Of a stretch of 64,000 bases of DNA, positions 7,996 through 17,761 are shown piece by piece. How positions within the stretch are numbered: position 1 is the first letter of the stretch; each line of letters begins with the position of its first letter. The stretch covers positions 1 to 64,000 of the forward strand of contig NZ_FNAO01000004.1 in assembly GCF_900101815.1 (NCBI RefSeq), written 5' to 3'. Below the pieces are notes generated by a model. The model did not search any database and was not told the DNA's origin. It saw only the letters and a program-made list of their open reading frames with translations. Both the position numbers and the translations under genes were made by a program. Source of the stretch: Pricia antarctica. GTDB lineage: Bacteria; Bacteroidota; Bacteroidia; Flavobacteriales; Flavobacteriaceae.

Positions 7996-8727
7996 CTATC
8001 GTGCCGTATTTTTAAGTTGAACAACGCTAAGGAAAAGAAAGAAGGCGGTAAGACTGATAAAATAAACCAGGTCCCGCGTGTCTAAAACGCCCCTTGCGAT
8101 ACTTTCGAAGTGATGTTTCATTCCCAAGTTTTGAACGAGGACGGCATCTTGGCCAACGGCAAAAAGGGAGGACAAGACCTCGAAACCGTAAAACAGCAAG
8201 AAGCAGAGTAGCACCCCGATAATAAACGCCACAATCTGGTTTTCCGATAGGGTAGAGGCGAAGAGACCGATGGCAGTATAGCATCCCATTAAAAAAATAG
8301 TGCCAAAATACGAACCTATGACCGGCCCCATATCCAGATTTCCGACGGTCGTACCCAATCGAGAAACCGAATATACATATAGTAAGGTAGGCGCTAATGC
8401 AATCATTCCCAAAACAAATGTGTCCAGAAATTTTCCGAGTACCGTTTGCCAAATGCCGATAGGCTTAATATACAGGAGTTCGAGTGTGCCCAATTTCTTC
8501 TCCTCCGAAAAGCTTTTCATGGTAATCGCGGGAATCAAGAACAGAAACACCCAAGGTGCCAGCAAGAAGAAATTGCCCAGGTCGGCAAAGCCATAATCAA
8601 ATATATTGAACGGACCTTTGAAAACCCACAGAAAAAATCCGTTGAGCGCCAGAAAGAGTCCGATGACCAAGTACCCGGTTACCGAGGTGAAAAAGGAGCG
8701 TATTTCACGTTTGAAGATGGCGAGCAT
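7996..8727 (-). CDS. gldF: Gliding-motility ABC transporter permease GldF
   Basis: A 243-residue integral membrane protein of the ABC-2 type with about six hydrophobic spans. It begins MLAIFKREIRSFFTSVTGYL, a typical ABC-2 permease start, and carries the loop SFSEEKKLGTLELLYIKPI between spans 2 and 3. It partners GldG encoded directly downstream; the ATPase GldA is expected elsewhere. The unit is followed by no other gliding gene, consistent with the separate gldFG operon known in flavobacteria. Confidence 0.93.
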   Translation of the reverse strand: MLAIFKREIRSFFTSVTGYLVIGLFLALNGFFLWVFKGPFNIFDYGFADLGNFFLLAPWVFLFLIPAITMKSFSEEKKLGTLELLYIKPIGIWQTVLGKFLDTFVLGMIALAPTLLYVYSVSRLGTTVGNLDMGPVIGSYFGTIFLMGCYTAIGLFASTLSENQIVAFIIGVLLCFLLFYGFEVLSSLFAVGQDAVLVQNLGMKHHFESIARGVLDTRDLVYFISLTAFFLFLSVVQLKNTAR

Positions 8728-8889
8728 GGGAATTGTTGAGGTTTATGGTGTTTTATTTGATCTTCGCTCAAGGCGGCTTTGCTGTACATTTCGTCATTTA
8801 TATCGTATCTAGGTCCGGATTTAGCTCTACAGAGTAAATTTAATAAGATTTTGAAACCTTTTACCAGTAACTTTCACCCAGTAATCTCC

Positions 8890-9720
8890 CTAAAGAAAAG
8901 AAACCGTAACCGTATCGCGAAATTCCAGTCCTAACAATGTCGAAGCACCTCCCACCGTGTTCAGGTCGCTTTTATAGATAGCCAGTTCAATATAGTTCGC
9001 GGAATTAAACAGCGCCAAAAGGTCTCCCGCACCCTTGCGTTGACTCCTATCAAGATCGAAATTGATAATGTCACTGTATTTGTTGTGAATACGGCTTATT
9101 TTTGTAGATCGGGCGGCGAGTTCGTAACCCCTGCCTTTCCGATAGGCCTCAAAAAAGTTCTTGTGGATATTGGTCACCACATTTCCATAATTATCGACGT
9201 AGATAATGCTGCCGATAATTTTGTTTCCATCGTCGGTCACGCTGGGGGTGAATTCGCGAAGCTCTTTCAAAGCATTGAATGGCTTTCCAACGACTTCAAG
9301 GGTGCCTCCGCGGGCGATGTGGCAGGCCACTTTAATGAATACATCAAGAACGGGGAAAGAACCGTTATCGGGATTCGGAATATTGATTTCAACTACCTTC
9401 TGTGGCTTTTTTTCGGAAGTTATCAATCCGATAATGCCGTTATTGGAAGTGATAAAATAATGGCCGTCGATCAGAAGGGCAATGTGCTGGTTTTCAGGGG
9501 TAGGCTCGGCATCGACCCCGACAATATGGATACTGCCTTCGGGAAAATTTTTATAGGAATTTTTCAGGATGTAAGCACACTCATGAATATTAAACGGACT
9601 GATATCGTGCGAAATATCAACGATTTGGGCATCTGGTAATTCTCTGTAGATACTACCCTTAAGGCATCCGACAAAATAATCTTTGAGTCCGAAATCTGTA
9701 GTTAAGGTGATGATGGCCAT
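8890..9720 (-). CDS. SAM hydroxide adenosyltransferase (DUF62 family)
   Basis: A 276-residue protein of the fluorinase/chlorinase/DUF62 fold. The N-terminal motif ITLTTDFGLKDYFVG and the segments VDISHDISPFN, VGVDAEPTP and the Asn-rich SNNGIIGL are family landmarks. The C-terminal domain contains DVFIKVACHIARGG and IIYVDNYGNVVTNI. Most bacterial members hydrolyse S-adenosylmethionine to adenosine and methionine rather than halogenate it; no chlorinase-specific insertion is visible. It is divergent from phoH across 155 bases. Physiological role is not established by context. Confidence 0.88.
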   Translation of the reverse strand: MAIITLTTDFGLKDYFVGCLKGSIYRELPDAQIVDISHDISPFNIHECAYILKNSYKNFPEGSIHIVGVDAEPTPENQHIALLIDGHYFITSNNGIIGLITSEKKPQKVVEINIPNPDNGSFPVLDVFIKVACHIARGGTLEVVGKPFNALKELREFTPSVTDDGNKIIGSIIYVDNYGNVVTNIHKNFFEAYRKGRGYELAARSTKISRIHNKYSDIINFDLDRSQRKGAGDLLALFNSANYIELAIYKSDLNTVGGASTLLGLEFRDTVTVSFL

Positions 9721-9875
9721 GCAGCACTGTTAATATATTTTTGGAGCTACAAACTGTTTTTTGATTAAGTTTGTTAGGAACTAGTCCAATAAAAGGATGA
9801 ACAAACAAAATTAATGCAAAAAAATAGCCAAGCGAAATAATTCCATATTGGCTTTCACTTAAACACTCAAAGTTT

Positions 9876-10829
9876 TTGAACGAACTCATACTAGAACTTA
9901 CAGAAATCAGTCCAAGGGAATTTTTTGGGCAGGGCAACCAACATATCGATCTACTAAAAGAATATTTCCCTAAACTTAAAATCGTTGCCCGTGGTAACAA
10001 AATAAAGGCCTTTGGCGATGAAGAACTTTTAGAGGAGTTCGACCGCCGGATTACCATGTTGACCACTCATTTCGCCAAATACAATAAATTGGACGAAAAC
10101 GTAATCGAAAGGGTGCTGACCAGTAATACGGCCGCCGACTATGAATCGCCTGATAAAAGTGGGGAGACACTGGTACACGGGGTCAATGGTCGATTAATCA
10201 AGGCCCAGACCGTGAACCAGCGTAAATTGGTCGATGCGGCCAAGAAGAACGATATGGTCTTCGCCATAGGTCCTGCCGGAACCGGCAAAACCTATACCGG
10301 TGTGGCTTTAGCTGTCAAGGCCCTGAAGGAAAAGCAGGTAAAACGTATTATTTTGACCCGGCCGGCAGTGGAAGCAGGGGAAAACCTTGGCTTTTTACCC
10401 GGAGATCTAAAAGAAAAGCTCGATCCGTACATGCAGCCCCTGTATGATGGCCTACGCGATATGATTCCCGCCGAAAAGCTCGCGCATTTGATCGATACCG
10501 ATATCATCCAAATCGCTCCCTTGGCCTTTATGCGTGGGCGTACACTCGATAATGCATTTGTAATTCTTGACGAGGCCCAGAACACCACCCACGCCCAGAT
10601 GAAAATGTTCCTGACCCGAATGGGAAAGAACGCCAAGTTTATGATTACCGGCGACCCTGGACAAATTGACCTGCCAAGAAGAACGGTATCGGGACTAAAG
10701 GAAGCCCTTTTGATTCTGAAAGATGTACATGGTATCGAAATCATCTACCTCGACGACAAAGATGTCATTCGACATAAACTGGTCAAAAAAGTGATTGATG
10801 CCTATAAGAATATTGAACACCAAGGTTGA
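9876..10829 (+). CDS. PhoH family ATPase
   Basis: A 317-residue cytoplasmic P-loop protein. The N-terminal region MNELILELTEISPREFFGQG leads to a Walker A motif GPAGTGKTYTG near residue 134 and a Walker B LDEAQN near residue 232. The start is TTG at 9876; no better ATG lies upstream in frame. PhoH-like proteins are RNA-binding ATPases often near RNA-metabolism genes. Here the gene is followed by purC after 34 bases, the common flavobacterial order, so the two are likely co-transcribed. Confidence 0.93.
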   Translation: MNELILELTEISPREFFGQGNQHIDLLKEYFPKLKIVARGNKIKAFGDEELLEEFDRRITMLTTHFAKYNKLDENVIERVLTSNTAADYESPDKSGETLVHGVNGRLIKAQTVNQRKLVDAAKKNDMVFAIGPAGTGKTYTGVALAVKALKEKQVKRIILTRPAVEAGENLGFLPGDLKEKLDPYMQPLYDGLRDMIPAEKLAHLIDTDIIQIAPLAFMRGRTLDNAFVILDEAQNTTHAQMKMFLTRMGKNAKFMITGDPGQIDLPRRTVSGLKEALLILKDVHGIEIIYLDDKDVIRHKLVKKVIDAYKNIEHQG

Positions 10830-10863
10830 GCAAGGTACGGATTAAAACCACAAACAGCGTAGC

Positions 10864-11811
10864 ATGAACAACACTATCACCGACACTCATTTCAATTTCC
10901 CAGGCCAGAAAAGCGTTTATAAGGGCAAAGTCCGGGAGGTATATGCATTGGAAAACGATATACTGGTCATGGTCGCTACCGATCGGTTGTCCGCTTTTGA
11001 TGTGGTGATGCCGAAAGGGATTCCTTACAAAGGACAAATTTTGAACCAAATCGCTACGAAAATGATGGCAGCTACGGCTGATATTGTTCCGAACTGGTTG
11101 ACGGCCACTCCCGATCCGAATGTAGCGGTGGGCCATGCTTGTGAACCTTTCAAGGTTGAGATGGTAATCCGGGGCTACATGTCAGGCCATGCGGCACGGG
11201 AATATAAAGCCGGAAAACGAATGCTATGTGGGATAGCGATGCCCGAGGGCATGCAGGAGAACGATCAATTCCCCGAACCGATAATCACTCCGGCTACCAA
11301 AGCGGAGCATGGCGATCACGATGAGGACATCTCTAGGGAGGATATTTTAATTCGGAAAATTGTATCCAAAGAAGAGTATGCCGTATTGGAAAAATACACC
11401 CGGGCCCTCTTTCAGAGAGGTACCGAAATTGCCGCTGCACGCGGATTGATTTTAGTGGATACCAAATATGAATTCGGCAAGACCAAAGGCGGTGAAATCG
11501 TACTGATCGATGAAATCCATACGCCGGATTCCTCCCGCTACTTCTATGCGGATGGGTATCAGGAACGGCAGGATCGAGGAGAACCCCAAAAACAACTTTC
11601 CAAGGAATTTGTTAGGCAGTGGCTAATCCAAAACGATTTTCAAGGTCTTGAAGGGCAAAACGTTCCCGAAATGTCCGATGCTTACATCGAAACCGTATCG
11701 GAAAGGTATATTGAACTCTACGAAAATATTACCGGGGAGACTTTCATCAAGGCCGATATTTCGAATATTCAAGAACGTATCGAAAAGAACGTTTTAGGTT
11801 ATTTGGGATAG
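10864..11811 (+). CDS. purC: Phosphoribosylaminoimidazole-succinocarboxamide synthase
   Basis: A 315-residue SAICAR synthetase of the longer type. It shows [11 protein letters not shown] with the ATP-loop lysine, [13 protein letters not shown], and [20 protein letters not shown] followed by HTPDSSRY. It joins CAIR and aspartate using ATP in de novo purine synthesis in the cytoplasm. It lies 34 bases after phoH on the same strand and is convergent with the exonuclease gene. No regulatory feature such as a purine riboswitch is visible upstream. Confidence 0.96.
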   Translation: MNNTITDTHFNFPGQKSVYKGKVREVYALENDILVMVATDRLSAFDVVMPKGIPYKGQILNQIATKMMAATADIVPNWLTATPDPNVAVGHACEPFKVEMVIRGYMSGHAAREYKAGKRMLCGIAMPEGMQENDQFPEPIITPATKAEHGDHDEDISREDILIRKIVSKEEYAVLEKYTRALFQRGTEIAAARGLILVDTKYEFGKTKGGEIVLIDEIHTPDSSRYFYADGYQERQDRGEPQKQLSKEFVRQWLIQNDFQGLEGQNVPEMSDAYIETVSERYIELYENITGETFIKADISNIQERIEKNVLGYLG

Positions 11812-11865
11812 TATCACAATCAACGGATGCTGATTATTTTGACGTTCAAAAAACTCCATATCGAC

Positions 11866-12537
11866 TCATCTCAACAGCTCCTTCACCGAAAAACTCGGTT
11901 TCACTTCCAATTTCCCCAAAATATTCAAAAAGGCGATGGCAGTAATATAGGCATCACCTAAGGCAGTATGCCTATCTGTAGTGGGAATATCAAATTTTTC
12001 CGCCATCTCGTCCAATGAATAATGAGCTTGTTTTTCTAGTAACGGAGAAGCGATCAAAGTGCGCTTATACAGCGAGGAGGTATCCAAAAATTTGTTTTTT
12101 AATTTGGGAAGTCCGTGGCGTTTAAGAGCTGCATTGATCATGGCGCGGTCGAATCCGGCGTGATGTGCCACAAGAACTGAATTGCCAATAAAAGACAAGG
12201 CGAGCTGAATGGCTTCCAATTCTGTAATTTTGGGTTCCGATTCTTTCTCCAGAATACCGTGAACCGCTATGTTTTTGGCATGGTAAAAATGTTGGTACAG
12301 ATACACCTCGAAACTCTGATTAACCGTTATAGAGTTGTTTTGTAAGGAGAGGGCACCTATGGAAAGTATTCTGTCTTTTTCGATATCGAGACCTGTAGTT
12401 TCCGTGTCGAAAACTACAAACCGGATTTCTTCCAGGCTCTCCGGCAGCCCGATTTCGAATTCTTTGACGTAGGCCCTCCAGAAATCGGGATAATTCCTTT
12501 TCTCTTTGCGAAACATCTTTTTTAAGAATCGCATCAT
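11866..12537 (-). CDS. 3'-5' exonuclease (DEDDh, Pol III epsilon-like)
   Basis: A 223-residue DEDDh exonuclease. Motif I is VVFDTETTGLD near residue 42, motif II VAHHAGFDRAMINAAL, motif III HTALGDAYITA. It lacks a polymerase or PHP domain, so it is a stand-alone epsilon-like nuclease rather than the DnaQ subunit by itself. Its start overlaps the stop of the DUF294 gene by four bases (ATGA type), and this pairing is common in Bacteroidota. The context suggests a joint role in nucleotide or nucleic-acid turnover, which is inference. Confidence 0.88.
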   Translation of the reverse strand: MMRFLKKMFRKEKRNYPDFWRAYVKEFEIGLPESLEEIRFVVFDTETTGLDIEKDRILSIGALSLQNNSITVNQSFEVYLYQHFYHAKNIAVHGILEKESEPKITELEAIQLALSFIGNSVLVAHHAGFDRAMINAALKRHGLPKLKNKFLDTSSLYKRTLIASPLLEKQAHYSLDEMAEKFDIPTTDRHTALGDAYITAIAFLNILGKLEVKPSFSVKELLR

Positions 12538-14453
12538 CCTAACATTTGGGTTACCTTAAAACGGAATTTTATTAGTTCCTGTAGTTCTTTGATGGTCTTG
12601 AATGTACGCTTCAACTTGATTTTTTCTTCCTTTGTCAACGTATCTAAAGCTATAAAACGGCCGGAATCGTTGTGCAGTAGTCCCTGTTTTGTCCGAAATT
12701 TCAGTAAAGCCTTTGTCGCAAAGGAGCATGCGGAAAAAATAGCCTCGTTGTTGGGTTCGAGCTCCGCCAGCCGTTCAAAACGCAGTGCCGTATTGTTTAT
12801 CGATTTGATTTGGTGCGAAAGTATCAAAATCCGCGCCCCATCGATCAGGGGCATCAAAGCCCTGCGTTTTACATCGAAGAAATCTTTATGTGCACCATCC
12901 TCTTCGACCAAAAAGCTACGGAAAAATCCGGTCGGTGACGGATTTTGCAGCGCGCCACTGGCCAAATGGGTGAAGAAAATCGGATACTTTTCCGTTCCCT
13001 TGAAGATATGCGCGGTCAGTTCATCGACCAAGTTGACATCCCCATAGGAAATACTATAATCAAAGAATATGGAGGATAAGAGGACTTCTTCCGGCCCTGG
13101 ATTGGTTATCCAATGGGACACCCGATCTTTCCATTCCGAAAGGGACAGGCACCATTCAGGGTTCGAGGCCATCATCTCCGCTGGGCAGTATTCATAGCCG
13201 ATTATTTTTAGCCCTTTGTTCACCGCTTTTGAAAGATTCAGAAAATAAGCCCTGGTTTTCGACAATTCGTTCTCGGGTACATTTTCAAAAATCAGGGCGT
13301 TGTCTTGATCGGTATGTAGTAATTGTTCGCTACGGCCCTGGCTGCCCATGGCAAGCCATGCAAATTTGACCGGGGGCTGATTTTCGAAGTCTTTCAAGGC
13401 AATTTTGATGATTTTTTTGATACAGGCGTCATTCAGCTCGGATATCACCTTTGAAGTAAGGGTCAGGGGAATATTCTGGTCCAGATACCCTTTTAGCAGT
13501 CCTGTAATACGGCGGCGGATGGTTTTTATCTCCTTGAATTTGCCCGCCCGCTTTATGGCCTTCATCAGAACAGCGGGATTATTGCCGAGTTCTAGCATGA
13601 CATCGTGTTTTGACAACATGCCCACGGCCGCAGTGTTCGGCGTGCCGTCTTCTGTGAGGCAAAGATGGCTGATACCATTCTTCATCATCGCCATTTGGGC
13701 CTGTGCTATCGTCATTTTCTTCGGATAGGTGATTACCGGGGCGGTCATAATTTCTTTAGCCTCTGCGGTGATGGGATGGATACCGGTAGCAATTTGGTTA
13801 CGGATGTCCTTATCGGTAATAATGCCCTGGGGAAGTCCGTTTTCGACGATCAACATAGCACCTACTTTTTTTTTGGTCATGGCAAGCGCAATGCTTTTTA
13901 CGCTGGCATTTTTGGGACTTGTGACCAATTTTTTCGAATAATTTACATGTTGCAAGTCCAGCAGCCCCTTATCGAGCTGAGGCTGCAGGGCGGAGGATTC
14001 ACCCAATAATTTACCCTTGTAACTATTGGAATAGGGGTTTCTCGTATTCGACGCAAAGCTCTCGAGCAAAAAGTTGGCAACGCCTTCGTATTTTTGTGTA
14101 TAGGGCTTGAAATCAGCTATCGGAACGGCGTACAGTATACTCTCTTCATAGGCCTTTGCCTCGAGTTTGTAATTTTCATTCGCCATCAAGGGGCGCAATC
14201 CGAAGATATCGCCCTCGTCGCAAAGGTCTATGATGGCATTGGTCGAATTTTTTCGTAGAACTACGGCTCCTTTATGTACGATATAAAAGTGTTCGTGTGG
14301 CTGCCCATCCTCTTCAAAAATAACACTTTCCTTGGTTTTATAAAGGATGGAAACCTCATGAGATAGGGTATCCAAGTCTTTGGGATGCATTTCGTTAAAA
14401 GGAGGATATACCCTCAAGAAATCGGCCACCCTTGCCGAAATGGTATTTTTCAT
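12534..14453 (-). CDS. DUF294 nucleotidyltransferase-like protein with cNMP-binding and CBS domains
   Basis: This 639-residue cytoplasmic protein has, in order: a cyclic-nucleotide-binding-like domain (about 15-140, with HEHFYIVHKGAVVLRK); two CBS repeats (about 165-300, with VGAMLIVENGLPQGIITDKD); and a nucleotidyltransferase domain with the signature GSQGRSEQLLHTDQDNAL near residues 370-390. A helical C-terminal DUF294 region follows. The NTase core resembles GlnD/KNTase enzymes, but substrates are unknown. It is the first gene of a two-gene unit with the DEDDh exonuclease, which overlaps its stop. Adenine-nucleotide sensing by the CBS part is plausible but not shown. Confidence 0.87.
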   Translation of the reverse strand: MKNTISARVADFLRVYPPFNEMHPKDLDTLSHEVSILYKTKESVIFEEDGQPHEHFYIVHKGAVVLRKNSTNAIIDLCDEGDIFGLRPLMANENYKLEAKAYEESILYAVPIADFKPYTQKYEGVANFLLESFASNTRNPYSNSYKGKLLGESSALQPQLDKGLLDLQHVNYSKKLVTSPKNASVKSIALAMTKKKVGAMLIVENGLPQGIITDKDIRNQIATGIHPITAEAKEIMTAPVITYPKKMTIAQAQMAMMKNGISHLCLTEDGTPNTAAVGMLSKHDVMLELGNNPAVLMKAIKRAGKFKEIKTIRRRITGLLKGYLDQNIPLTLTSKVISELNDACIKKIIKIALKDFENQPPVKFAWLAMGSQGRSEQLLHTDQDNALIFENVPENELSKTRAYFLNLSKAVNKGLKIIGYEYCPAEMMASNPEWCLSLSEWKDRVSHWITNPGPEEVLLSSIFFDYSISYGDVNLVDELTAHIFKGTEKYPIFFTHLASGALQNPSPTGFFRSFLVEEDGAHKDFFDVKRRALMPLIDGARILILSHQIKSINNTALRFERLAELEPNNEAIFSACSFATKALLKFRTKQGLLHNDSGRFIALDTLTKEEKIKLKRTFKTIKELQELIKFRFKVTQMLG

Positions 14454-14637
14454 TGCCTAGTTAGGTTGAAGTTATTTCTTTTCATTTTGCTTTTCTGGAT
14501 ATGCTTTATCTTGCATCATTATGATAGCACGGTAGGGAAAGCTGAAAACAATCGAAAAAATTGCGGCCTCAAGGCCAAATTGCTTACGATGATAAAACTA
14601 CGTAATACGGGCAGTAGTGCCAAAAAGATTTATATCA

Positions 14638-14675
14638 TAAAAAAATAGCTCCATACCTTTAACAGTATGGAGCTA
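14638..14675 (-). terminator. Rho-independent terminator downstream of dps
   Basis: The arms TAGCTCCATAC (14646-14656) and GTATGGAGCTA (14665-14675) pair perfectly across an eight-base loop. On the minus strand the hairpin is followed by a run of seven T, so it ends the dps transcript, about 80 bases past its stop. Confidence 0.88.
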
Positions 14676-14757
14676 GTTATATTTGACCAAAATTTTATTT
14701 GGCATCTGTCCAGAAAGAGCGTAACCCTAGTTAAGGCTCGATATTTCTCGATACCTT

Positions 14758-15237
14758 CTAAGCCTTGGCAATGGTTGCCCTAAGCATCCATGCCATTTCT
14801 TCGTGTTCTTGAAGCAGTCCGGTCAGAAAGTCTGCGGTACCCACGTCTTCATATTCTTCCTCGACCTTAGCAATATTTCCTCGTATGAATTGGATGATCG
14901 AATCGTGGTCTTCGAGCAGTGCAGCAGTGAAATCATGGCTGGTATTGTCACCCTCGTATTTTTCAGTGAGGTGGGTGAGTTTCAGAAAATCGCCCATCGT
15001 CGCCGGTGCATAATGCCCAATCTTTCGAATCCGTTCGGCCACACCGTCCGCAAACCTTTTTATGGCATTGTAATGCTCCTCAAAAAAAAGATGCTTGGTG
15101 TGAAAATCATGTCCTTCCAAGTTCCAATGGGCACGCAAAGTTTTTGTGTACAGTAAAAATTCGTCCGCCAATAGTTTAGCGAGTACGTCGGTGGTTTGCT
15201 GCCTATTATCTTTTGATATACCTATATTCGTCTTCAT
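14758..15237 (-). CDS. dps: Dps family DNA-protection ferritin
   Basis: A 159-residue Dps/mini-ferritin. The ferroxidase ligands are visible in AHWNLEGHDFHTKHLFFEEH and in DGVAER about 25 residues later. Dodecamers oxidise and store iron using hydrogen peroxide and may bind DNA in stationary phase. The N-terminus is short (about 15 residues, one lysine early), so DNA binding through a long basic tail is not obvious. It is transcribed alone from a roughly 100-base intergenic region, with a strong terminator after it. Confidence 0.94.
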   Translation of the reverse strand: MKTNIGISKDNRQQTTDVLAKLLADEFLLYTKTLRAHWNLEGHDFHTKHLFFEEHYNAIKRFADGVAERIRKIGHYAPATMGDFLKLTHLTEKYEGDNTSHDFTAALLEDHDSIIQFIRGNIAKVEEEYEDVGTADFLTGLLQEHEEMAWMLRATIAKA

Positions 15238-15334
15238 ATATATTATATTTTTAAGTTCAATTGTAATTTACGAAATTGAGCGGTTGTACTTTGATTGTTT
15301 CGATACTATAATTGCCCGTTTTGATAGGATCTTT

Positions 15335-16186
15335 TTAAACCTCTTTCGCATAATTAGATTCAAATATCCTATATTTAAATAGCCCCACGACAATGGCACC
15401 ACCGACGCTGTTTCCGGCTAGGGCGAGCAGTAAGAACCACAGGTAATCCCATATTGAAACCGCATCGGAGTACAAATAGGCTCCAAACGCTTCAATATTG
15501 CCCACGATACTGTGATGAAAGCCACCAAAACCAATGACACCGGTAATCATAGAAATAATTACTATACGGGTCAGGGAGGTCTCTGTACTATTGAGCAGCC
15601 AAGTTAAAAGCCCCATTAACCACCCAGCCGTAATCGCACTTAGAAAAAGTACCCATGCATCATGGGTGAGCACGTGTGTGCCTACTAAGGCCATAGTATC
15701 TGAAGTAAACAGACCCAAATGGGGAGCTAGGGTGCCTATAAAGAAGGTGAAAATAATACCTCCGATAACATTACCGGCAATCACCACTCCCCATAGGCGC
15801 AACATTTCGAATAGGGATCGCTGCCCATTAAGAACGGGTAGTGCGAGCAACGAAGTCTGTTCGGTAAAGAGTGCAGATTTTCCTAAGATGACTAAAATAA
15901 ATCCTATGGGATAAACAAAACCGAACGATGTAATCAGCAGGTTCTGATCGACCTTACCATCGAGCAGCGAATACAGGGTACAGACCAAAACATAACTGAA
16001 CCCGATTTCTAGACCCGCTAATATCGCGCTCAAGAAAATCGCCTTGTTCTTTATTTTGAATATTTCTTCGCCCTCGTGTATAACACGGCTCAGAATATCA
16101 CTATACCTCTTACCTCCTTTAATTTTGTCGGATTTCTCCTCCAACTTTTTTTGATGTAATTCCTGTTTTTTTTCTTTTTTTTTCAT
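15335..16186 (-). CDS. Formate/nitrite transporter family protein
   Basis: A 283-residue FNT-type channel with six expected membrane helices. An unusually basic start (MKKKEKKQELHQKKLEEKS) leads into HEGEEIFKIKNKAIFLSAIL. Helices containing GFSYVLVCTLYSLL, LGKSALFTEQTSLLALPVL and GNVIGGIIF follow. The charged N-terminal extension and the FTEQTS loop are as in the FNT-like subgroup found in many Bacteroidota, whose substrate is not established. It is transcribed in the same direction as dps and the NADH dehydrogenase, each separated by about 85-100 bases. Confidence 0.85.
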   Translation of the reverse strand: MKKKEKKQELHQKKLEEKSDKIKGGKRYSDILSRVIHEGEEIFKIKNKAIFLSAILAGLEIGFSYVLVCTLYSLLDGKVDQNLLITSFGFVYPIGFILVILGKSALFTEQTSLLALPVLNGQRSLFEMLRLWGVVIAGNVIGGIIFTFFIGTLAPHLGLFTSDTMALVGTHVLTHDAWVLFLSAITAGWLMGLLTWLLNSTETSLTRIVIISMITGVIGFGGFHHSIVGNIEAFGAYLYSDAVSIWDYLWFLLLALAGNSVGGAIVVGLFKYRIFESNYAKEV

Positions 16187-16271
16187 GGTTGTTGTTTGGG
16201 TTTAGCTTCTCCCATATAAGTATCGGATTAACGTAGGCAGGAGTGTCTTCCCTAAAGATCCAACCATCACT

Positions 16272-17582
16272 TTATTTGTTTTCGTTCATTTCCATTGGGG
16301 TGGTCATGACCAGGTTTTCGTACACATTTTCACCCACCATTATACCTTGGGAATTTCCTTTTCCGATATAGGTATTGGCCCAATTCCAAAAGGTTTTCCA
16401 CTTGTTTCTGTAATCGACCAAAAGAAAAAGGTGTACAAAAAGCCATGCCATCCATGCGAAAAAGCCGGTTAACGTGGTTTTTGGAAAAGTCATATCGGCA
16501 ACCGCCTTTTTATCGCCTATAATGGCCATAGTACCTTTATCTAAATATGAAAACGGCTCTAACTCTCTATCTTTGACCATTCTCGTAAAATTTTTCGCCA
16601 AAGCCTTGCCCTGCTGTTGTGCCACACTTCCCAGTTGGGGATGACCCTCAGGCCAGTCCGGATCGGTTTTTTGGATACAAGAATCGCCTATGGCAAATAT
16701 AGAATCGGAACCTACAATCTTATTGAATGCGTCTACCACAAGCCGGTTTCCTTTTTCGTAATAGTCATCTGGAATGCCGTCAAATTTTATTGCGGTAACA
16801 CCAGCGGTCCAGATCAAGGTTTTGGTTTCGATCATTTCGCCATTCTTAAAAATAACTTTGTCATCTTTATAGTCGGCGACCATCGTATTGAGTTTAACAT
16901 TGATGCCCAAATTTTCGAGACTTTCCTTAGAATATTTTTGGGATTTTTTGCTCATGGGCGGTAATACGGTAGGCGCAGCGTCGACCAAATAAATATTTAA
17001 GGCTTCCTCTTCCAACTCGGGATAGATGTTCTCCAATTTTCGATTACGCATTTCCGCGATCATTCCGGCAATTTCCACTCCTGATGGTCCGGCACCGGAA
17101 ATTACGATATTCCGCATCTTTCGCTTCTCGTCCTCATCGGTGCAGAACGAATATTTCTCGCCTTCCATTATGAGATAATTCCGGAGTTTGATGGCGTCGT
17201 TTACCGATTTCATGGGAAGGGCATTTTTTTCGATATTCTCCATTCCGAAATAATTACTTTTTGTACCTGTGGCTATGACCAGATAATCGTATGACATCTC
17301 ACCGGTCGATAAAATAATTTTACGCGCTTCCGGAATTACTTTTTTAAGTTCTCCCAGTCTGAAATGCAAATTATCTTTACCGTTGAAAAGTGTTCGGAAC
17401 GGTATTGAAATACTCGAAACGTCTAACATACCCGTAGCAAGCTGATAGAGTAGCGGCGGAAAAAAATTATAATTGTTCTTATCGACCAAGGTTACCTGTA
17501 CCCCTTTTTTATTGCCGAGATATTTAGCGAAATTGATGCCCGCAAAACCTCCGCCAATAACTATTATTTTTTTATCTTTCAT
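16272..17582 (-). CDS. Type II NADH dehydrogenase-like FAD oxidoreductase
   Basis: From ATG 17582 this gives about 436 residues; in-frame ATGs at 17594 and 17630 would add 4 or 16. The N-terminal FAD motif KKIIVIGGGFAGINFAKYLG is complete, and a second dinucleotide motif is NIVISGAGPSGVEIAGM near residue 160. The FAD-binding DSIFAIGDSCI and the helical C-terminus with hydrophobic TGFFAWMAWLFVHLFLLVD are as in NDH-2, which anchors to the membrane and passes electrons from NADH to quinone without pumping protons. The nearest genes (FNT channel, dps) do not define a pathway. Confidence 0.9.
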   Translation of the reverse strand: MKDKKIIVIGGGFAGINFAKYLGNKKGVQVTLVDKNNYNFFPPLLYQLATGMLDVSSISIPFRTLFNGKDNLHFRLGELKKVIPEARKIILSTGEMSYDYLVIATGTKSNYFGMENIEKNALPMKSVNDAIKLRNYLIMEGEKYSFCTDEDEKRKMRNIVISGAGPSGVEIAGMIAEMRNRKLENIYPELEEEALNIYLVDAAPTVLPPMSKKSQKYSKESLENLGINVKLNTMVADYKDDKVIFKNGEMIETKTLIWTAGVTAIKFDGIPDDYYEKGNRLVVDAFNKIVGSDSIFAIGDSCIQKTDPDWPEGHPQLGSVAQQQGKALAKNFTRMVKDRELEPFSYLDKGTMAIIGDKKAVADMTFPKTTLTGFFAWMAWLFVHLFLLVDYRNKWKTFWNWANTYIGKGNSQGIMVGENVYENLVMTTPMEMNENK

Positions 17583-17761
17583 CACTATTTTCATTTGATT
17601 GCAAGCGGGTAACTTACTAATTGTCCGCATATTCCATTAACTCATGTCGGTAACATACTAACGCGATAGTGGTTGAAGATATCGACGGGTAATTTCAAGA
17701 AATGCTATGATTGTTTCTGAAATTGTTCGATTTCAAGAACTCGTTCCCATTAAACCATCCC

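Noticed and set aside
9659-10066. Minus-strand frame across the phoH start
   Set aside because: It covers the divergent promoter region and the phoH N-terminus; composition is unlike a protein.
14385-14648. Plus-strand frame between the DUF294 gene and dps
   Set aside because: It begins inside the DUF294 gene in antisense and ends at the dps terminator; no homology or start support.
15665-15685. GAGCACGTGTGTGCC as a possible parS site
   Set aside because: It lacks the flanking TGTTTCAC/GTGAAACA arms of parS and lies inside the FNT channel gene.
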